64,000 nucleotides of DNA from Clostridium niameyense (GCF_001243045.1 NZ_LN849007.1:710989-774988); one strand, 5' to 3'. Positions 46,933 through 55,611 are shown, counted from the stretch's first letter. Numbers and translations are program-made. The notes: a model not told the origin generated them from the sequence alone.

Positions 46933-46980
46933 AAAGAATCCTAAATAGTAATATATTTTTATTATTTAGGATTCTTTTAC
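46933..46980 (+). terminator. Terminator after the YjfB-like gene
   Basis: AAAGAATCCTAAATA (46933-46947) pairs perfectly with 46963-46977 (15 bp) and ends in Ts. The rest of the 333-nt gap 46857-47189 is AT-rich and empty except for the sigma-D promoter at 47125. Confidence 0.9.
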
Positions 46981-47124
46981 TTACTATATAAATATATATT
47001 TTTAAAAAATAATTTAATTACTTTATTAATTTTATATACTATGTAGAAAATACAACAGATTCAAAGGATAATACTATAAAAACTAGTGAATTATATATTT
47101 TCTATAATATTAAGTAAAAAACAA

Positions 47125-47151
47125 TAAAGCATATTAGTATCTTTACGATAA
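47125..47151 (+). promoter_or_regulatory. Sigma-D promoter of flagellin 3
   Basis: TAAA (47125-47128), 15 nt, TACGATAA (47144-47151). Its -10 box is identical to that of flgM. Confidence 0.85.
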
Positions 47152-47189
47152 TAAAATAGATTATTTTATAAAAGAAGGAGGTGTTATAA

Positions 47190-48008
47190 GTGCTTATAAA
47201 TAATGTGAATGTTTTGAATTCTTTTAATAAAATTGTGAAAAATAAGAAAAAAACTGAAGGACTTATAGAAAAAGTAAGTTCAGGTAAAAGAATAAATAGA
47301 GCCGCTGATGATGCATCAGGGCTATGTATATCTGAAAGTTTTAAAGCTCAAGTGAGAGGATTATCTCAAGCTCAAAGGAATACTCAAGATGGAATATCAT
47401 TATTACAAACCGTTGAGGGAGCTTTAGATGATATATCACAACATTTATATAAAATGAAAGAGTTAGCTGTAAAAGCAGCTAATGACACTTTAACGGATAA
47501 AGATAGGAAACTTGCAGATGAAGAGTTCCAAAACCTTAAGAATTCCATAGAGGATATTTCAGATAAAACTGAATTTAATAAAATAAAATTATTAAAAGAG
47601 AATAAAAGCTTAAATATACAAATAAAAGACTCACCATTTACAACCTATACTATTAATTTAAAGTCTTTAACAAGTAAGGATATAGGCATTGATGGAAGTT
47701 GTATAGATACTTTAGAGAATGCATCAAATTCTATAGAACATGTTAATAATGCTATAAATAAAGTTATAGAATATAGGGTAAATGTTGGAACAGATTATAA
47801 TAATTTGTGTCATACATACAATGATTCTAGTAATGCAGAGGAGAACATTACATCGGCCTTATCTCGAATAGAGGATGAAGATATGGCTCTCTCTATAATG
47901 GGAATAGTTAAAGGAAATGTACTTATAGAATATAATAAGTCTATGGTGATAGGTGCTAGACAAAGCACAGAGTCCGTATCTACTTTATTAAGTAAGGGCA
48001 TAAGTTAA
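47190..48008 (+). CDS. Divergent flagellin 3
   Basis: A 272-residue flagellin-type protein. The N-terminal core SSGKRINRAADDASGLCIS and RGLSQAQRNTQDGISLLQTVEGAL are clear. The C-terminal core is looser (SRIEDEDMALSIMGIVKGNVLIEYN), and the final residues are unlike those of the main flagellins, so it may bind FliS poorly. It starts with GTG, preceded by AAGGAGGTG. It is probably a minor or specialised filament protein. It has its own promoter and terminator. Confidence 0.93.
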   Translation: MLINNVNVLNSFNKIVKNKKKTEGLIEKVSSGKRINRAADDASGLCISESFKAQVRGLSQAQRNTQDGISLLQTVEGALDDISQHLYKMKELAVKAANDTLTDKDRKLADEEFQNLKNSIEDISDKTEFNKIKLLKENKSLNIQIKDSPFTTYTINLKSLTSKDIGIDGSCIDTLENASNSIEHVNNAINKVIEYRVNVGTDYNNLCHTYNDSSNAEENITSALSRIEDEDMALSIMGIVKGNVLIEYNKSMVIGARQSTESVSTLLSKGIS

Positions 48009-48038
48009 ACAGTGTTAAATTTTAACACTGTTTTTTTT
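48007..48038 (+). terminator. Terminator overlapping the flagellin 3 stop codon
   Basis: AAACAGTGTTAA (48007-48018) pairs with TTAACACTGTTT (48022-48033) and a run of Ts follows. The left arm begins inside the TAA stop. Confidence 0.9.
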
Positions 48039-48143
48039 ATTGGACTTTTTATATCAAAATAGATAGAGGTATATCTTTAGTAACATAAATTCTTAAATTG
48101 CATATTTAATAATGAGGGGGGTAAAATAAGGGGGATTAAAAAA

Positions 48144-48704
48144 ATGGACATTCAAAAGACGGTAAAGCGGGCAAAAGAAAATGATGAAGATGCTATAGAA
48201 AGCTTATTAAATAAATTTTATCCTTTTATATTAAAACAAGCCTCTAAAGTGTATCTCTCAGGATATTCTATGGAGGATTTAATTCAAATAGGATATTTAT
48301 CTATTTTAAAATCTATCTACAAATATGATTTAAATAAGAATACTAATTTCGTATCTTATGTTACTAATGCAATAAGAAATAACTACTATTATTTAATAAG
48401 GAAACAAGCAAGAAATAATGAAATTATAAGTTTAAATGAAGAGGCACCTAAAAGTACTAATGAAATTATAGAACTGTTAGAGGCAGACATTGATATTGAG
48501 GAAGATATTTTAAAATTAGATGAAATAGATAGATTAAAACAGGCTTTAAATAAAATTTCTAAAGAAGATAGGGATTTTATTTTATATGTGTTTTCTAAAA
48601 ATAGAGGGGCTTTAAAAGAATATTCAAAAGAAAAAGGTATAAATTATAATACCTGTAAAGCAAAAAAGAAAAAACTATTAAAAAAATTAAGGGACATGCT
48701 ATAG
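48144..48704 (+). CDS. Small sigma-70-family (ECF-like) sigma factor
   Basis: A 186-residue protein with sigma region 2 (GYSMEDLIQIGYLSILKSIYKYDLNKNTNFVSYVT, about 40-75) and a C-terminal helix-turn-helix region 4 (ALKEYSKEKGINYNTCKAKKKKL). There is no region 3 and no adjacent anti-sigma gene. It does not look like SigD/FliA, which has more regions. SD AGGGGG is 9 nt before the ATG. Whether it directs toxin, bacteriocin, flagellar or stress genes cannot be told from here. Confidence 0.85.
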   Translation: MDIQKTVKRAKENDEDAIESLLNKFYPFILKQASKVYLSGYSMEDLIQIGYLSILKSIYKYDLNKNTNFVSYVTNAIRNNYYYLIRKQARNNEIISLNEEAPKSTNEIIELLEADIDIEEDILKLDEIDRLKQALNKISKEDRDFILYVFSKNRGALKEYSKEKGINYNTCKAKKKKLLKKLRDML

Positions 48705-48766
48705 ATTTATAAAAATTAAAATAAAGGCAAAAATAGAAGTGTACTATAATATTTAGGAGGAAAAAT

Positions 48767-48952
48767 ATGAACGAATTACAAATGATGCATGTTGCCAATG
48801 TGTGTGATGGTTATGAAGCTATAGATGAAGGGTTTATATCAAATATTGGGAGCCATAATAGCAAAAGCTGTGTAAATTGCAAAAACTTAGTTAATGGAGA
48901 ATGCATAAAGGATCTTTATGATAAAGTACTAACAAGCTTAGATCAAACTTAA
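48767..48952 (+). CDS. Small Cys-containing protein of unknown function
   Basis: A 61-residue protein with a CVNCKNLVNGEC cluster (C35, C38, C46) and a further C13, a possible zinc-binding site. It starts MNELQMMHVANVC, with AGGAGG before the ATG. It lies 62 nt downstream of the sigma factor and could be cotranscribed with it. I do not recognise the family. Confidence 0.65.
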   Translation: MNELQMMHVANVCDGYEAIDEGFISNIGSHNSKSCVNCKNLVNGECIKDLYDKVLTSLDQT

Positions 48953-48955
48953 TGC

Positions 48956-48980
48956 GTAGGGTGGATAGTATCCACTCTAC
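48956..48980. terminator. Hairpin between convergent genes
   Basis: A 10-bp stem (48956-48965 with 48971-48980, one G-U) around TAGTA lies 3 nt from the stop of the small Cys gene and 3 nt from the stop of the minus-strand gene. Neither side has a strong T tract, so it may act as a weak bidirectional terminator. Confidence 0.5.
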
Positions 48981-48983
48981 ACT

Positions 48984-49862
48984 TTAAGTTTCTATATTAT
49001 TAATGTTAGTTTTTAAAAGTTCTAAGTTAGCTATTATTTTAGATACATGATAGTTATAAACTATATTGATGTTATTTTCAATATAGTTATAATCTTCTTT
49101 TTCAATAGAAAATAAATTTTTTATTTTTTCGTAGTTTTGGGGATTTAATTCATAGAGTTTATCTATAGATTTTATAAAACATAGATTTGTATAAATTTCA
49201 TTAAATATTTTTATTAGTTGTTTTATATGAGTTTCATCCAGCTGATTTTTCTTTACTATTTCTTTTGAATAGGCTGTAAAGTTAGCTTCTAAATTGCTTA
49301 TTTGATTTTTTAACTTTGTTAAATCTATATTATCCATATTGTACATGATTTCCATTGATATTTTATAAATATAGTCTATGATTTTGTTACAGCTATTCTT
49401 TATTTGTTTTTCATAAGCAGGTGGTTTTATAAACATATTTACCAAAACAGATACAATAATTCCTATAAAAGTATCTAATGTTCTATGAATACTATAATAA
49501 AGGGGTGTCTTATCTGTAAGATTTATCATTATACCTATAAATACTATACAGGCTATGGTAATGGACTTATCCCATTTTAATAAATTACATATGTATATGA
49601 CAATAATGATACCAAAACCGCACAAAAAAGCATTATTAGGAGATATTAAAGAAAAGCAAAGCCCTACAGTGGCTCCGGTTATAGTACCGAGCATTCTATT
49701 TCTTCCAGCTTTATATGAACCTGTAACAGAATTTTGCATTGATATTACGGCTGCAATGGCTGCATAAAAAGGTGAGTCCAATTTAAAAAAATTAGATATA
49801 AGTATAGAGACAGTGACGGCAATGGCAGTTTTTATATTTCTCATTCCTATGTTTTTTTTCAT
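48984..49862 (-). CDS. ArAE/FUSC-type (DUF939) membrane protein, possible aromatic acid exporter
   Basis: A 292-residue integral membrane protein with four to five hydrophobic helices in the first 150 residues (for example TAIAVTVSILISNFF, YAAIAAVISMQNSVTGSYKAGRNRMLGTITGATVG) and a helical cytoplasmic C-terminal half. This is the half-length FUSC-like layout of DUF939 proteins. On the minus strand the longer frame begins at 49910, but GGGAGAGGA lies directly before the ATG at 49862. It is the only gene on this strand. The exported compound is unknown. Confidence 0.8.
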   Translation of the reverse strand: MKKNIGMRNIKTAIAVTVSILISNFFKLDSPFYAAIAAVISMQNSVTGSYKAGRNRMLGTITGATVGLCFSLISPNNAFLCGFGIIIVIYICNLLKWDKSITIACIVFIGIMINLTDKTPLYYSIHRTLDTFIGIIVSVLVNMFIKPPAYEKQIKNSCNKIIDYIYKISMEIMYNMDNIDLTKLKNQISNLEANFTAYSKEIVKKNQLDETHIKQLIKIFNEIYTNLCFIKSIDKLYELNPQNYEKIKNLFSIEKEDYNYIENNINIVYNYHVSKIIANLELLKTNINNIET

Positions 49863-49954
49863 AGTATTCCTCTCCCATTTGTTATTATTATAAACATAAT
49901 TATTATACAAAAATAACTAATAATGCTCAACTTTTATTTTGTACTTTAAAATAC

Positions 49955-49983
49955 TTTTATACCTATTAATAATTGTATATAAT
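49955..49983 (+). promoter_or_regulatory. Predicted sigma-A promoter of cardiolipin synthase
   Basis: TTTTAT (49955-49960), 17 nt, TATAAT (49978-49983). The -10 is perfect and the -35 weak. It lies in the divergent gap 49863-50027. Confidence 0.4.
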
Positions 49984-50027
49984 ATAAGTATCTTAATATA
50001 AATTTATATGTATAGGAGGAGGCTTTA

Positions 50028-51458
50028 TTGTTACTTAAAACAGTTTTATCAGCATTTTTTATAATTAACATAATAATATCTATTATAGTAATTATATTAG
50101 AAAGAAAAAAACCAGAAAAAACTATTGCTTGGCTTCTAGTATTTGTTATAGTTCCTCCTTTAGGTTTATTCTTATATATTTTTTTAGGAAGAAACTGGAA
50201 GAAGAATAAACTTCATGAAAAAACTAGTATAGAGATAGAAGAACTTATACAAGAATCTATGTCAAAAATAAAAAAAACTAGATATAGTTCCTTAATTGAA
50301 CTTTTATCTAAAAATAGTGAGTCACCTTTATTTAAAGATAACTCTATTAAAATATTTAAAGATGGTAGTGAAAAATTTGAAATTTTAAAAAAGGAATTAA
50401 TGAAAGCAGAGCATCATATACATTTAGAATATTATATAGTAAAAAGTGATGGAATAGGAGAAGAGATAAAGGATATTTTAATTGAAAAGGTTAAAGAGGG
50501 AGTTCAAGTAAGATTTATTATAGATAGGGTGGGTTCTATTGGTATAAAAAAATCTTATATAAGAGATCTTATAGAAAATGGTGTGGATGTAGTACAATAT
50601 TCTTATTTTTTAGCTCCTTTTTTGAAGCTCATTAATACTCAGATAAATTATAGAAATCATAGAAAGATAGCTGTGATAGATGGAAAAACAGGATTTTTAG
50701 GAGGTATAAATATAGGGGATGAGTATCTTGGAAAGAGTAAATTTGGATATTGGAGAGATACTCATATTATGGTCAAAGGAGATTTTGTTATGGGACTCCA
50801 AGCAGTGTTTATGGATGATTTTGCTACTATAAAGGAGGCAAATAAGGAGTTCTTTTATTATGGTGAAGATTTTAGTGATTATTTTCCTAAACCTGATGAT
50901 TGTAATAAAAAATTAATGCAACTTGTAAAAAGTGGTCCAGATTCTCAATTTCAAGCTATAATGCAAGCAGTTTTTAAAATGATAAACTTAGCTAAAGACC
51001 ATATATACATAACTACTCCCTATTTTGTACCTAATGATAGCATAATGAACGCTCTTAAAATAGCTTCTTTGGGAGGGGTAGATGTTAGAATATTATTTCC
51101 AGGAAAATATGATCATTTGGTAGTATATTACGCATCTAAAACTTATTTAGAGGAACTTTCAAACTATGGAATAAAAATTTATTTTTATGAAGATAAATCA
51201 TTTATACATGCAAAAACCATGATGGTAGATGGAGAAATAGCTACAGTAGGGACAGCTAATATGGATATAAGAAGTTTTGAATTGAATTATGAGATAAACG
51301 CAGTCATATATGATGAAGAAACTACAGAACAATTGGAATATATTTTTTTTGAAGATTTAAAAAGAAGTAGACGAATATATAGAGAAGACTTTATAAACAA
51401 ACCAATGCGTACTCGTATAAATGAAGGAGTAGCTAGAGTTTTCTCTGCTTTACTATAA
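50028..51458 (+). CDS. cls: Cardiolipin synthase (phospholipase D family)
   Basis: Joins phosphatidylglycerol units into cardiolipin in the cytoplasmic membrane. Two N-terminal membrane helices (about 1-22 and 33-55) are followed by two HKD catalytic motifs, HRKIAVIDG at about 211 and HAKTMMVDG at about 395. The 476 residues are standard for bacterial Cls. The start is TTG 50028, with AGGAGG 6 nt upstream. Confidence 0.96.
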   Translation: MLLKTVLSAFFIINIIISIIVIILERKKPEKTIAWLLVFVIVPPLGLFLYIFLGRNWKKNKLHEKTSIEIEELIQESMSKIKKTRYSSLIELLSKNSESPLFKDNSIKIFKDGSEKFEILKKELMKAEHHIHLEYYIVKSDGIGEEIKDILIEKVKEGVQVRFIIDRVGSIGIKKSYIRDLIENGVDVVQYSYFLAPFLKLINTQINYRNHRKIAVIDGKTGFLGGINIGDEYLGKSKFGYWRDTHIMVKGDFVMGLQAVFMDDFATIKEANKEFFYYGEDFSDYFPKPDDCNKKLMQLVKSGPDSQFQAIMQAVFKMINLAKDHIYITTPYFVPNDSIMNALKIASLGGVDVRILFPGKYDHLVVYYASKTYLEELSNYGIKIYFYEDKSFIHAKTMMVDGEIATVGTANMDIRSFELNYEINAVIYDEETTEQLEYIFFEDLKRSRRIYREDFINKPMRTRINEGVARVFSALL

Positions 51459-51545
51459 AATTTTATGTATTCATAAAGTTTTTTGTAATTACGTCGTAAT
51501 ATATTAAGTAATGGTTAGTGCTAATAGTAATAGTAACTATATATA

Positions 51546-51554
51546 TGTTATAAT
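51546..51554 (+). promoter_or_regulatory. Extended -10 promoter before the small paralogous genes
   Basis: TG-T-TATAAT (51546-51554) is a perfect extended -10 box. No good -35 is seen at 17 nt, which such promoters often do without. Transcription would start about 30 nt before the gene at 51595. Confidence 0.5.
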
Positions 51555-51594
51555 CAAAGTATAATTTAGTTGTGTTGTAGGGTGGTGTAACAGG

Positions 51595-51939
51595 GTGGAT
51601 AATGATGAAAAAAAAGTTTTAATAGAAATTAAGTTTCTTAAAAAAATGTTTACAGAGTTAAAGGAAATTCAGGCTTTAAGCGGAGAAAGACTTATTCAAC
51701 AAAAAACAGAAACTCTTATAAAGTATTTAGAAAATTTACTTAATGAAAAAGAGGACTTACCTTTTGAAGATGTAATATATAAAAAAATGAAAGAAGTAAA
51801 GTTTAAAGATCCAGAACTAAATTCAAAGCTTTATATACTATATAGAAAGTTAAGTGACGGTAAAATATCTGAAGAAGATGCTAGAATATTATATGATGTA
51901 TATATTAAAACTCAAATATATGATAAAATGATATATTAG
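51595..51939 (+). CDS. Small helical protein, family B, copy 1
   Basis: A 114-residue, charged, all-helical protein of unknown function. It starts with GTG, after AGGGTGG. The C-terminal half matches the protein at 52036 closely (ELIYNKMKE/DVIYKKMKE, LNSKLYILYRKL against LSSKLYILYRNL, KISEEDA in both), so these are tandem paralogues with the N-terminal halves diverged. No transmembrane segment or known motif is seen. Confidence 0.75.
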   Translation: MDNDEKKVLIEIKFLKKMFTELKEIQALSGERLIQQKTETLIKYLENLLNEKEDLPFEDVIYKKMKEVKFKDPELNSKLYILYRKLSDGKISEEDARILYDVYIKTQIYDKMIY

Positions 51940-51949
51940 TAATATCTAT

Positions 51950-51995
51950 AAATACCCCCAAATGGTCAATGATTTATTGACTTGGGGTATTTTTA
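51950..51995 (+). terminator. Terminator between the two family B genes
   Basis: AAATACCCC with AA (51950-51961) pairs with TTGGGGTATTT (51982-51992), and an inner stem GTCAAT/ATTGAC (51965-51970, 51976-51981) closes it. Ts follow. Confidence 0.85.
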
Positions 51996-52035
51996 TAGAT
52001 TATTTATTATAAAGTTTTAATAAAGGGGTGGTATT

Positions 52036-52377
52036 TTGGGTGAAGAAGAATTCATAGAATTAGATAAAAAAACTATGGAAAAGATATTATTTGATTTAAA
52101 AGAAATAAGAATAATATGTTCAGATAAAAAAATTAAGGAAAGAATACAATCTATTATAGAGTTTGCTCAAAGCGAAATTTATTCTCAAATGGAACCTTCT
52201 CTTAAAGAGTTAATATATAACAAAATGAAAGAAACTAAGAAGAATAATCCAGATTTAAGTAGTAAATTATATATTTTATATAGAAATTTAATTGATGAAA
52301 AAATATCTGAAGAAGATGCAAAAAAAGTATATGAATCTTATATTGTTATGGATGGATTTGAAAAAATAGTATGGTAA
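52036..52377 (+). CDS. Small helical protein, family B, copy 2
   Basis: A 113-residue paralogue of the gene at 51595, sharing the SSKLYILYRNLIDEKISEEDA region and the KMKE segment. It begins with TTG 52036 after AAAGGGGTG. A terminator lies between the two copies, so they are separate transcription units or joined by read-through. The function is unknown. Confidence 0.75.
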   Translation: MGEEEFIELDKKTMEKILFDLKEIRIICSDKKIKERIQSIIEFAQSEIYSQMEPSLKELIYNKMKETKKNNPDLSSKLYILYRNLIDEKISEEDAKKVYESYIVMDGFEKIVW

Positions 52378-52407
52378 AAAACCTTTGTATATTGCAAAGG
52401 TTTTTTT
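52376..52407 (+). terminator. Terminator before argG
   Basis: AAAAAACCTTTG (52376-52387) pairs with CAAAGGTTTTTT (52395-52406), 12 bp with a 7-nt loop. The left arm starts at the stop codon of the preceding gene. Confidence 0.9.
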
Positions 52408-52430
52408 ATTTTTAAAATAATAAAAAAATA

Positions 52431-52459
52431 TTGAATAAATATAATATTTATTGTATAAT
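52431..52459 (+). promoter_or_regulatory. argGH promoter with an embedded ARG-box-like palindrome
   Basis: TTGAAT (52431-52436), 17 nt, TATAAT (52454-52459) is a near-consensus sigma-A promoter. The spacer and -35 contain a perfect 9-nt inverted repeat centred on A52443 (AATAAATAT-A-ATATTTATT), an AT-rich shape like ArgR operators. Binding there would block RNA polymerase when arginine is plentiful. The ArgR role is inferred from the gene served. Confidence 0.65.
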
Positions 52460-52496
52460 TATTAAAAAATTACATAAATACAGGGGGAAGATTAAT

Positions 52497-53693
52497 ATGG
52501 AAAATAAAGTGGTACTTGCTTATTCAGGTGGATTAGATACCTCTATTATAATTCCTTGGCTTAAGCAACATTATAAATTAGAAGTTATAGCTGTTTGTGT
52601 AGATGTAGGTCAGGGCGATGACATGAAATATGTAAGAGATAAAGCTTTGAAATCCGGTGCATCTAAGATATATATAGAGGATGTCAAGGAGGAATTTGTA
52701 ATTGAGTATTTATACAAAGCTATAAAAACGGAAGCTTTGTATGAAGATGACTATATGCTAGGAACTTCCCTTGCAAGACCCTTAATGGCTAAAAAACTTG
52801 TGGATATAGCCCATAAAGAAAATGCTTTATATATTTGTCATGGTTGTACAGGAAAAGGAAATGATCAAGTGCGTTTTGAAGTAGGGATACATGCATTAGA
52901 TCCTAGCATAAAAATAATAGCTCCTTGGAGAATATGGAATATAAAATCTAGAGAAGATGCTATTGACTATGCTATGAAAATGGGGGTAGATGTTCCTGTA
53001 ACTAAAGAAAAGATTTATTCAAGGGATAAAAATATTTGGCACGTAAGTCACGAAGGTGGAGATTTGGAGAATCTAAAAAATGAGCATAAGGAAGAAATGT
53101 ATTTAATGGTGACTCCACCAGAAAAGACGAAAAATAAAAGTACCTATATAGACATTTATTTTGAAAAGGGAGTTCCAGTAAAGATAAATAATGAGAAAAT
53201 GTCTCCTGTTAAAATTATAGAAAAATTAAATACTATAGGTGGAGAAAATGGTATAGGTATAAAAGACATAGTAGAAAATAGGTTAGTAGGTATAAAATCT
53301 AGAGGAGTATATGAAACTCCAGCAGGAACCATTTTATATGAAGCTCATAAAAAATTAGAAACAGTAACTTTAGATAAATATAGTTATGAGTATAAAAAAA
53401 TAATAGCTAAAAGATATGGAGAGCTTGTATATAACGGTTTATGGTTTACTTCACTAAGAGAAGCTATAGATGTTTTTGTAGATAAAACTCAAGAAAATGT
53501 AACAGGAAATGTTAAGCTTAAATTATATAAAGGAAACATAAAGTGTGCAGGTGTTGATAGTCAGTATGCTTTATATGATGAGGATATTTCTTCTTTTGGA
53601 TATAGTGAACTTTATGATCATAAAGATGCAGAAGGATTTATAAATTTATATTCTCTACCATGTAAAATAAAAGCTTTAAAAAATTCTAAATAG
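52497..53693 (+). CDS. argG: Argininosuccinate synthase
   Basis: Condenses citrulline and aspartate with ATP hydrolysis to AMP, the seventh step of arginine synthesis. It has [18 protein letters not shown] (the ATP-pyrophosphatase loop), [12 protein letters not shown] and the conserved REDAIDYA segment, and 398 residues is the usual length. The frame is open from 52431, inside the promoter, but GGGGGAAG and ATG 52497 give the correct N terminus. argH follows with a 13-nt gap. Confidence 0.97.
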   Translation: MENKVVLAYSGGLDTSIIIPWLKQHYKLEVIAVCVDVGQGDDMKYVRDKALKSGASKIYIEDVKEEFVIEYLYKAIKTEALYEDDYMLGTSLARPLMAKKLVDIAHKENALYICHGCTGKGNDQVRFEVGIHALDPSIKIIAPWRIWNIKSREDAIDYAMKMGVDVPVTKEKIYSRDKNIWHVSHEGGDLENLKNEHKEEMYLMVTPPEKTKNKSTYIDIYFEKGVPVKINNEKMSPVKIIEKLNTIGGENGIGIKDIVENRLVGIKSRGVYETPAGTILYEAHKKLETVTLDKYSYEYKKIIAKRYGELVYNGLWFTSLREAIDVFVDKTQENVTGNVKLKLYKGNIKCAGVDSQYALYDEDISSFGYSELYDHKDAEGFINLYSLPCKIKALKNSK

Positions 53694-53706
53694 AAAGGAG
53701 TGTAAT

Positions 53707-55035
53707 ATGAAACTTTGGGGAGGGCGTTTTAAAGAAGAAGAAAGCAAACTTATGGAGGATTTTAATAGTTCTTTAAGGTTTGATAAAAAATTATATTATG
53801 AAGATATAAAAGGTAGTATATCTCATATAAGAATGCTTTGTAGTTGTAACATAATCAGTGATAAAGAAAGAGATAAAATAATAAGTGGACTTTTAAGTAT
53901 ATTAGAGGATATAGAAAAAGGTAATTTAAAAATTCAAGGAGACTATGAAGATATTCATAGTTTCGTAGAAATTAATTTAATTAAAAGAATAGGAGAAGTA
54001 GGTAAAAAACTTCACACAGGAAGAAGTAGAAATGATCAAGTAGCATTAGATATGAGGCTTTATTGTAAATATCACAGTAGGGAAGTTGTAGATGCCCTTA
54101 AAAATCTTATAGATACCATTGTAATGGTAGGAGATAAAAATAATTATATTATGCCAGGATATACACATCTTCAAAAGGCACAAGTAGTTACTTTTAGATA
54201 TCATTTAAAAGCTTATGAAAGTATGTTTAAAAGAGATATAAAAAGAATTCTAAACTCTATTTCTATAATGGATGAAAGTCCATTAGGTTGCGGTGCTTTA
54301 GCTGGAACTACTTATAATTTAGATAGAAATTTTACGGCTTTAGATTTAGAATTTAAAAGACCAATAGATAATTTTTTAGATGGTGTAAGCGATAGAGACT
54401 ATATAATAGAGCTTATAAGTAATTTTTCTATAATAATGATGCATTTAAGTAGGCTTTCAGAAGAACTTATTTTATGGAGCAGTAATGAGTTTAATTTTAT
54501 AGAATTAGGAGATGGATTTTCAACGGGTAGTAGTATAATGCCACAAAAGAAGAATCCGGATGGAGCAGAACTTATCAGAGGAAAAACTGGAAGGGTATAT
54601 GGAGATTTAGTAAGTATTTTAACTGTTATGAAAGCAATACCTTTAGCCTATAATAAAGATATGCAAGAAGATAAAGAACCTTTCTTTGATGCTTTAAATA
54701 CAGTTTTAAGTTGTATTAATATAATGGAAGGTATTATAGGTACTTTAAGAGTAAAAAAAGAAAATCTTACAAAGGCTGTAAAAAAAGGTTTTTTAAATGC
54801 TACAGAATGTGCAGATTATTTAGTAAATAAGGGAATGACTTTTAGAGATGCCCATAAAGTTATAGGAGAAATAGTTATATTTTGTGAAGAAAAAAATTGT
54901 GCTATAGAAGATTTGAAATTAGAAGAATTTAGAACATTCACTTTCCTGTTTTCAAAAGATGTATATGAATTTATAGATTATAAAAAATCTTTAAACAAAG
55001 GTATAAAAAAAGAAATGAATTTGCAGAAGTATTAG
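53707..55035 (+). CDS. argH: Argininosuccinate lyase
   Basis: Cleaves argininosuccinate to arginine and fumarate. It is a 442-residue member of the fumarase/aspartase superfamily. The signature GSSIMPQKKNPDGAELIRGK (about 280) is present, as are the HTGRSRNDQVALD and YTHLQKAQ active-site segments. AAAGGAGTG lies before the ATG. It forms a two-gene operon with argG. Confidence 0.97.
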   Translation: MKLWGGRFKEEESKLMEDFNSSLRFDKKLYYEDIKGSISHIRMLCSCNIISDKERDKIISGLLSILEDIEKGNLKIQGDYEDIHSFVEINLIKRIGEVGKKLHTGRSRNDQVALDMRLYCKYHSREVVDALKNLIDTIVMVGDKNNYIMPGYTHLQKAQVVTFRYHLKAYESMFKRDIKRILNSISIMDESPLGCGALAGTTYNLDRNFTALDLEFKRPIDNFLDGVSDRDYIIELISNFSIIMMHLSRLSEELILWSSNEFNFIELGDGFSTGSSIMPQKKNPDGAELIRGKTGRVYGDLVSILTVMKAIPLAYNKDMQEDKEPFFDALNTVLSCINIMEGIIGTLRVKKENLTKAVKKGFLNATECADYLVNKGMTFRDAHKVIGEIVIFCEEKNCAIEDLKLEEFRTFTFLFSKDVYEFIDYKKSLNKGIKKEMNLQKY

Positions 55036-55039
55036 ATTA

Positions 55040-55085
55040 AAATTCATAGTTAATTTTTTAAAATTAGCTATGAATTTGTTAATTT
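55040..55085 (+). terminator. Terminator after argH
   Basis: AAATTCATAG (55040-55049) pairs with CTATGAATTT (55068-55077), and an inner AT stem extends it. The T tract is modest (GTTAATTT). Confidence 0.7.
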
Positions 55086-55161
55086 ATTAAATTATGTGCA
55101 TTTATATTTTTTTTATGTTAAAATATATTTTATATATTTGATTTTAAGGAGATTTTGTAAA

Positions 55162-55530
55162 ATGAATGACTACATAGATGTTATAAAGAAAACTATACAA
55201 CTTTCTAGTACTTTAAAAGACGGTATAGAGTATATAAGAGAAGGATTAATCTTTAAGGAATATGATGAAGTAGAGAAGGTTATAGAAGATACAATTACTG
55301 CTGTTGTAGTTATTGAGAAAGCCTTAAATCCAGTACTTTTAGAAATAAAGGGTGAAAAAATTAAAAAATCTTTAGAAGACTTACGAAAAAATTTGAATTC
55401 TTTAGAGGAGAGCTTTAATGCGGGGAATACGGATGAATCTTTTAATATTATACAACGAAAACTTTTTCCGATGTATAATGTTTTAGAGGATTCTTTAAAT
55501 AGAGATTTAAAAAAATACACTTATTGTTAA
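55162..55530 (+). CDS. Small helical protein, family A member
   Basis: A 122-residue all-helical acidic protein (MNDYIDVIKKTIQLSSTL, then KDGIEYIREGLI and TITAVVVIEKAL). It shares the pattern with the products at 32763 and 46165. The frame begins further upstream at 55096, but AAGGAG at 55146-55151 supports ATG 55162. It ends 15 nt before a terminator, and the next gene is the fourth flagellin. Unknown function; proximity to flagellin repeats for each family member. Confidence 0.75.
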   Translation: MNDYIDVIKKTIQLSSTLKDGIEYIREGLIFKEYDEVEKVIEDTITAVVVIEKALNPVLLEIKGEKIKKSLEDLRKNLNSLEESFNAGNTDESFNIIQRKLFPMYNVLEDSLNRDLKKYTYC

Positions 55531-55539
55531 TAATTTATT

Positions 55540-55560
55540 AAAAGCCTAAAGGCTTTTTTT
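55540..55560 (+). terminator. Terminator before flagellin 4
   Basis: AAAAGCC (55540-55546) pairs with GGCTTTT (55551-55557) around TAAA, then more Ts. Confidence 0.85.
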
Positions 55561-55584
55561 GTTTGTAAAGATAATATTTGAAAT

Positions 55585-55611
55585 TAAAGAATATAGAGAT
55601 TGAACCGATAA
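55585..55611 (+). promoter_or_regulatory. Sigma-D promoter of flagellin 4
   Basis: TAAA (55585-55588), 15 nt, ACCGATAA (55604-55611), the closest of all in this window to the GCCGATAT consensus. It is 64 nt before the start codon. Confidence 0.85.
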
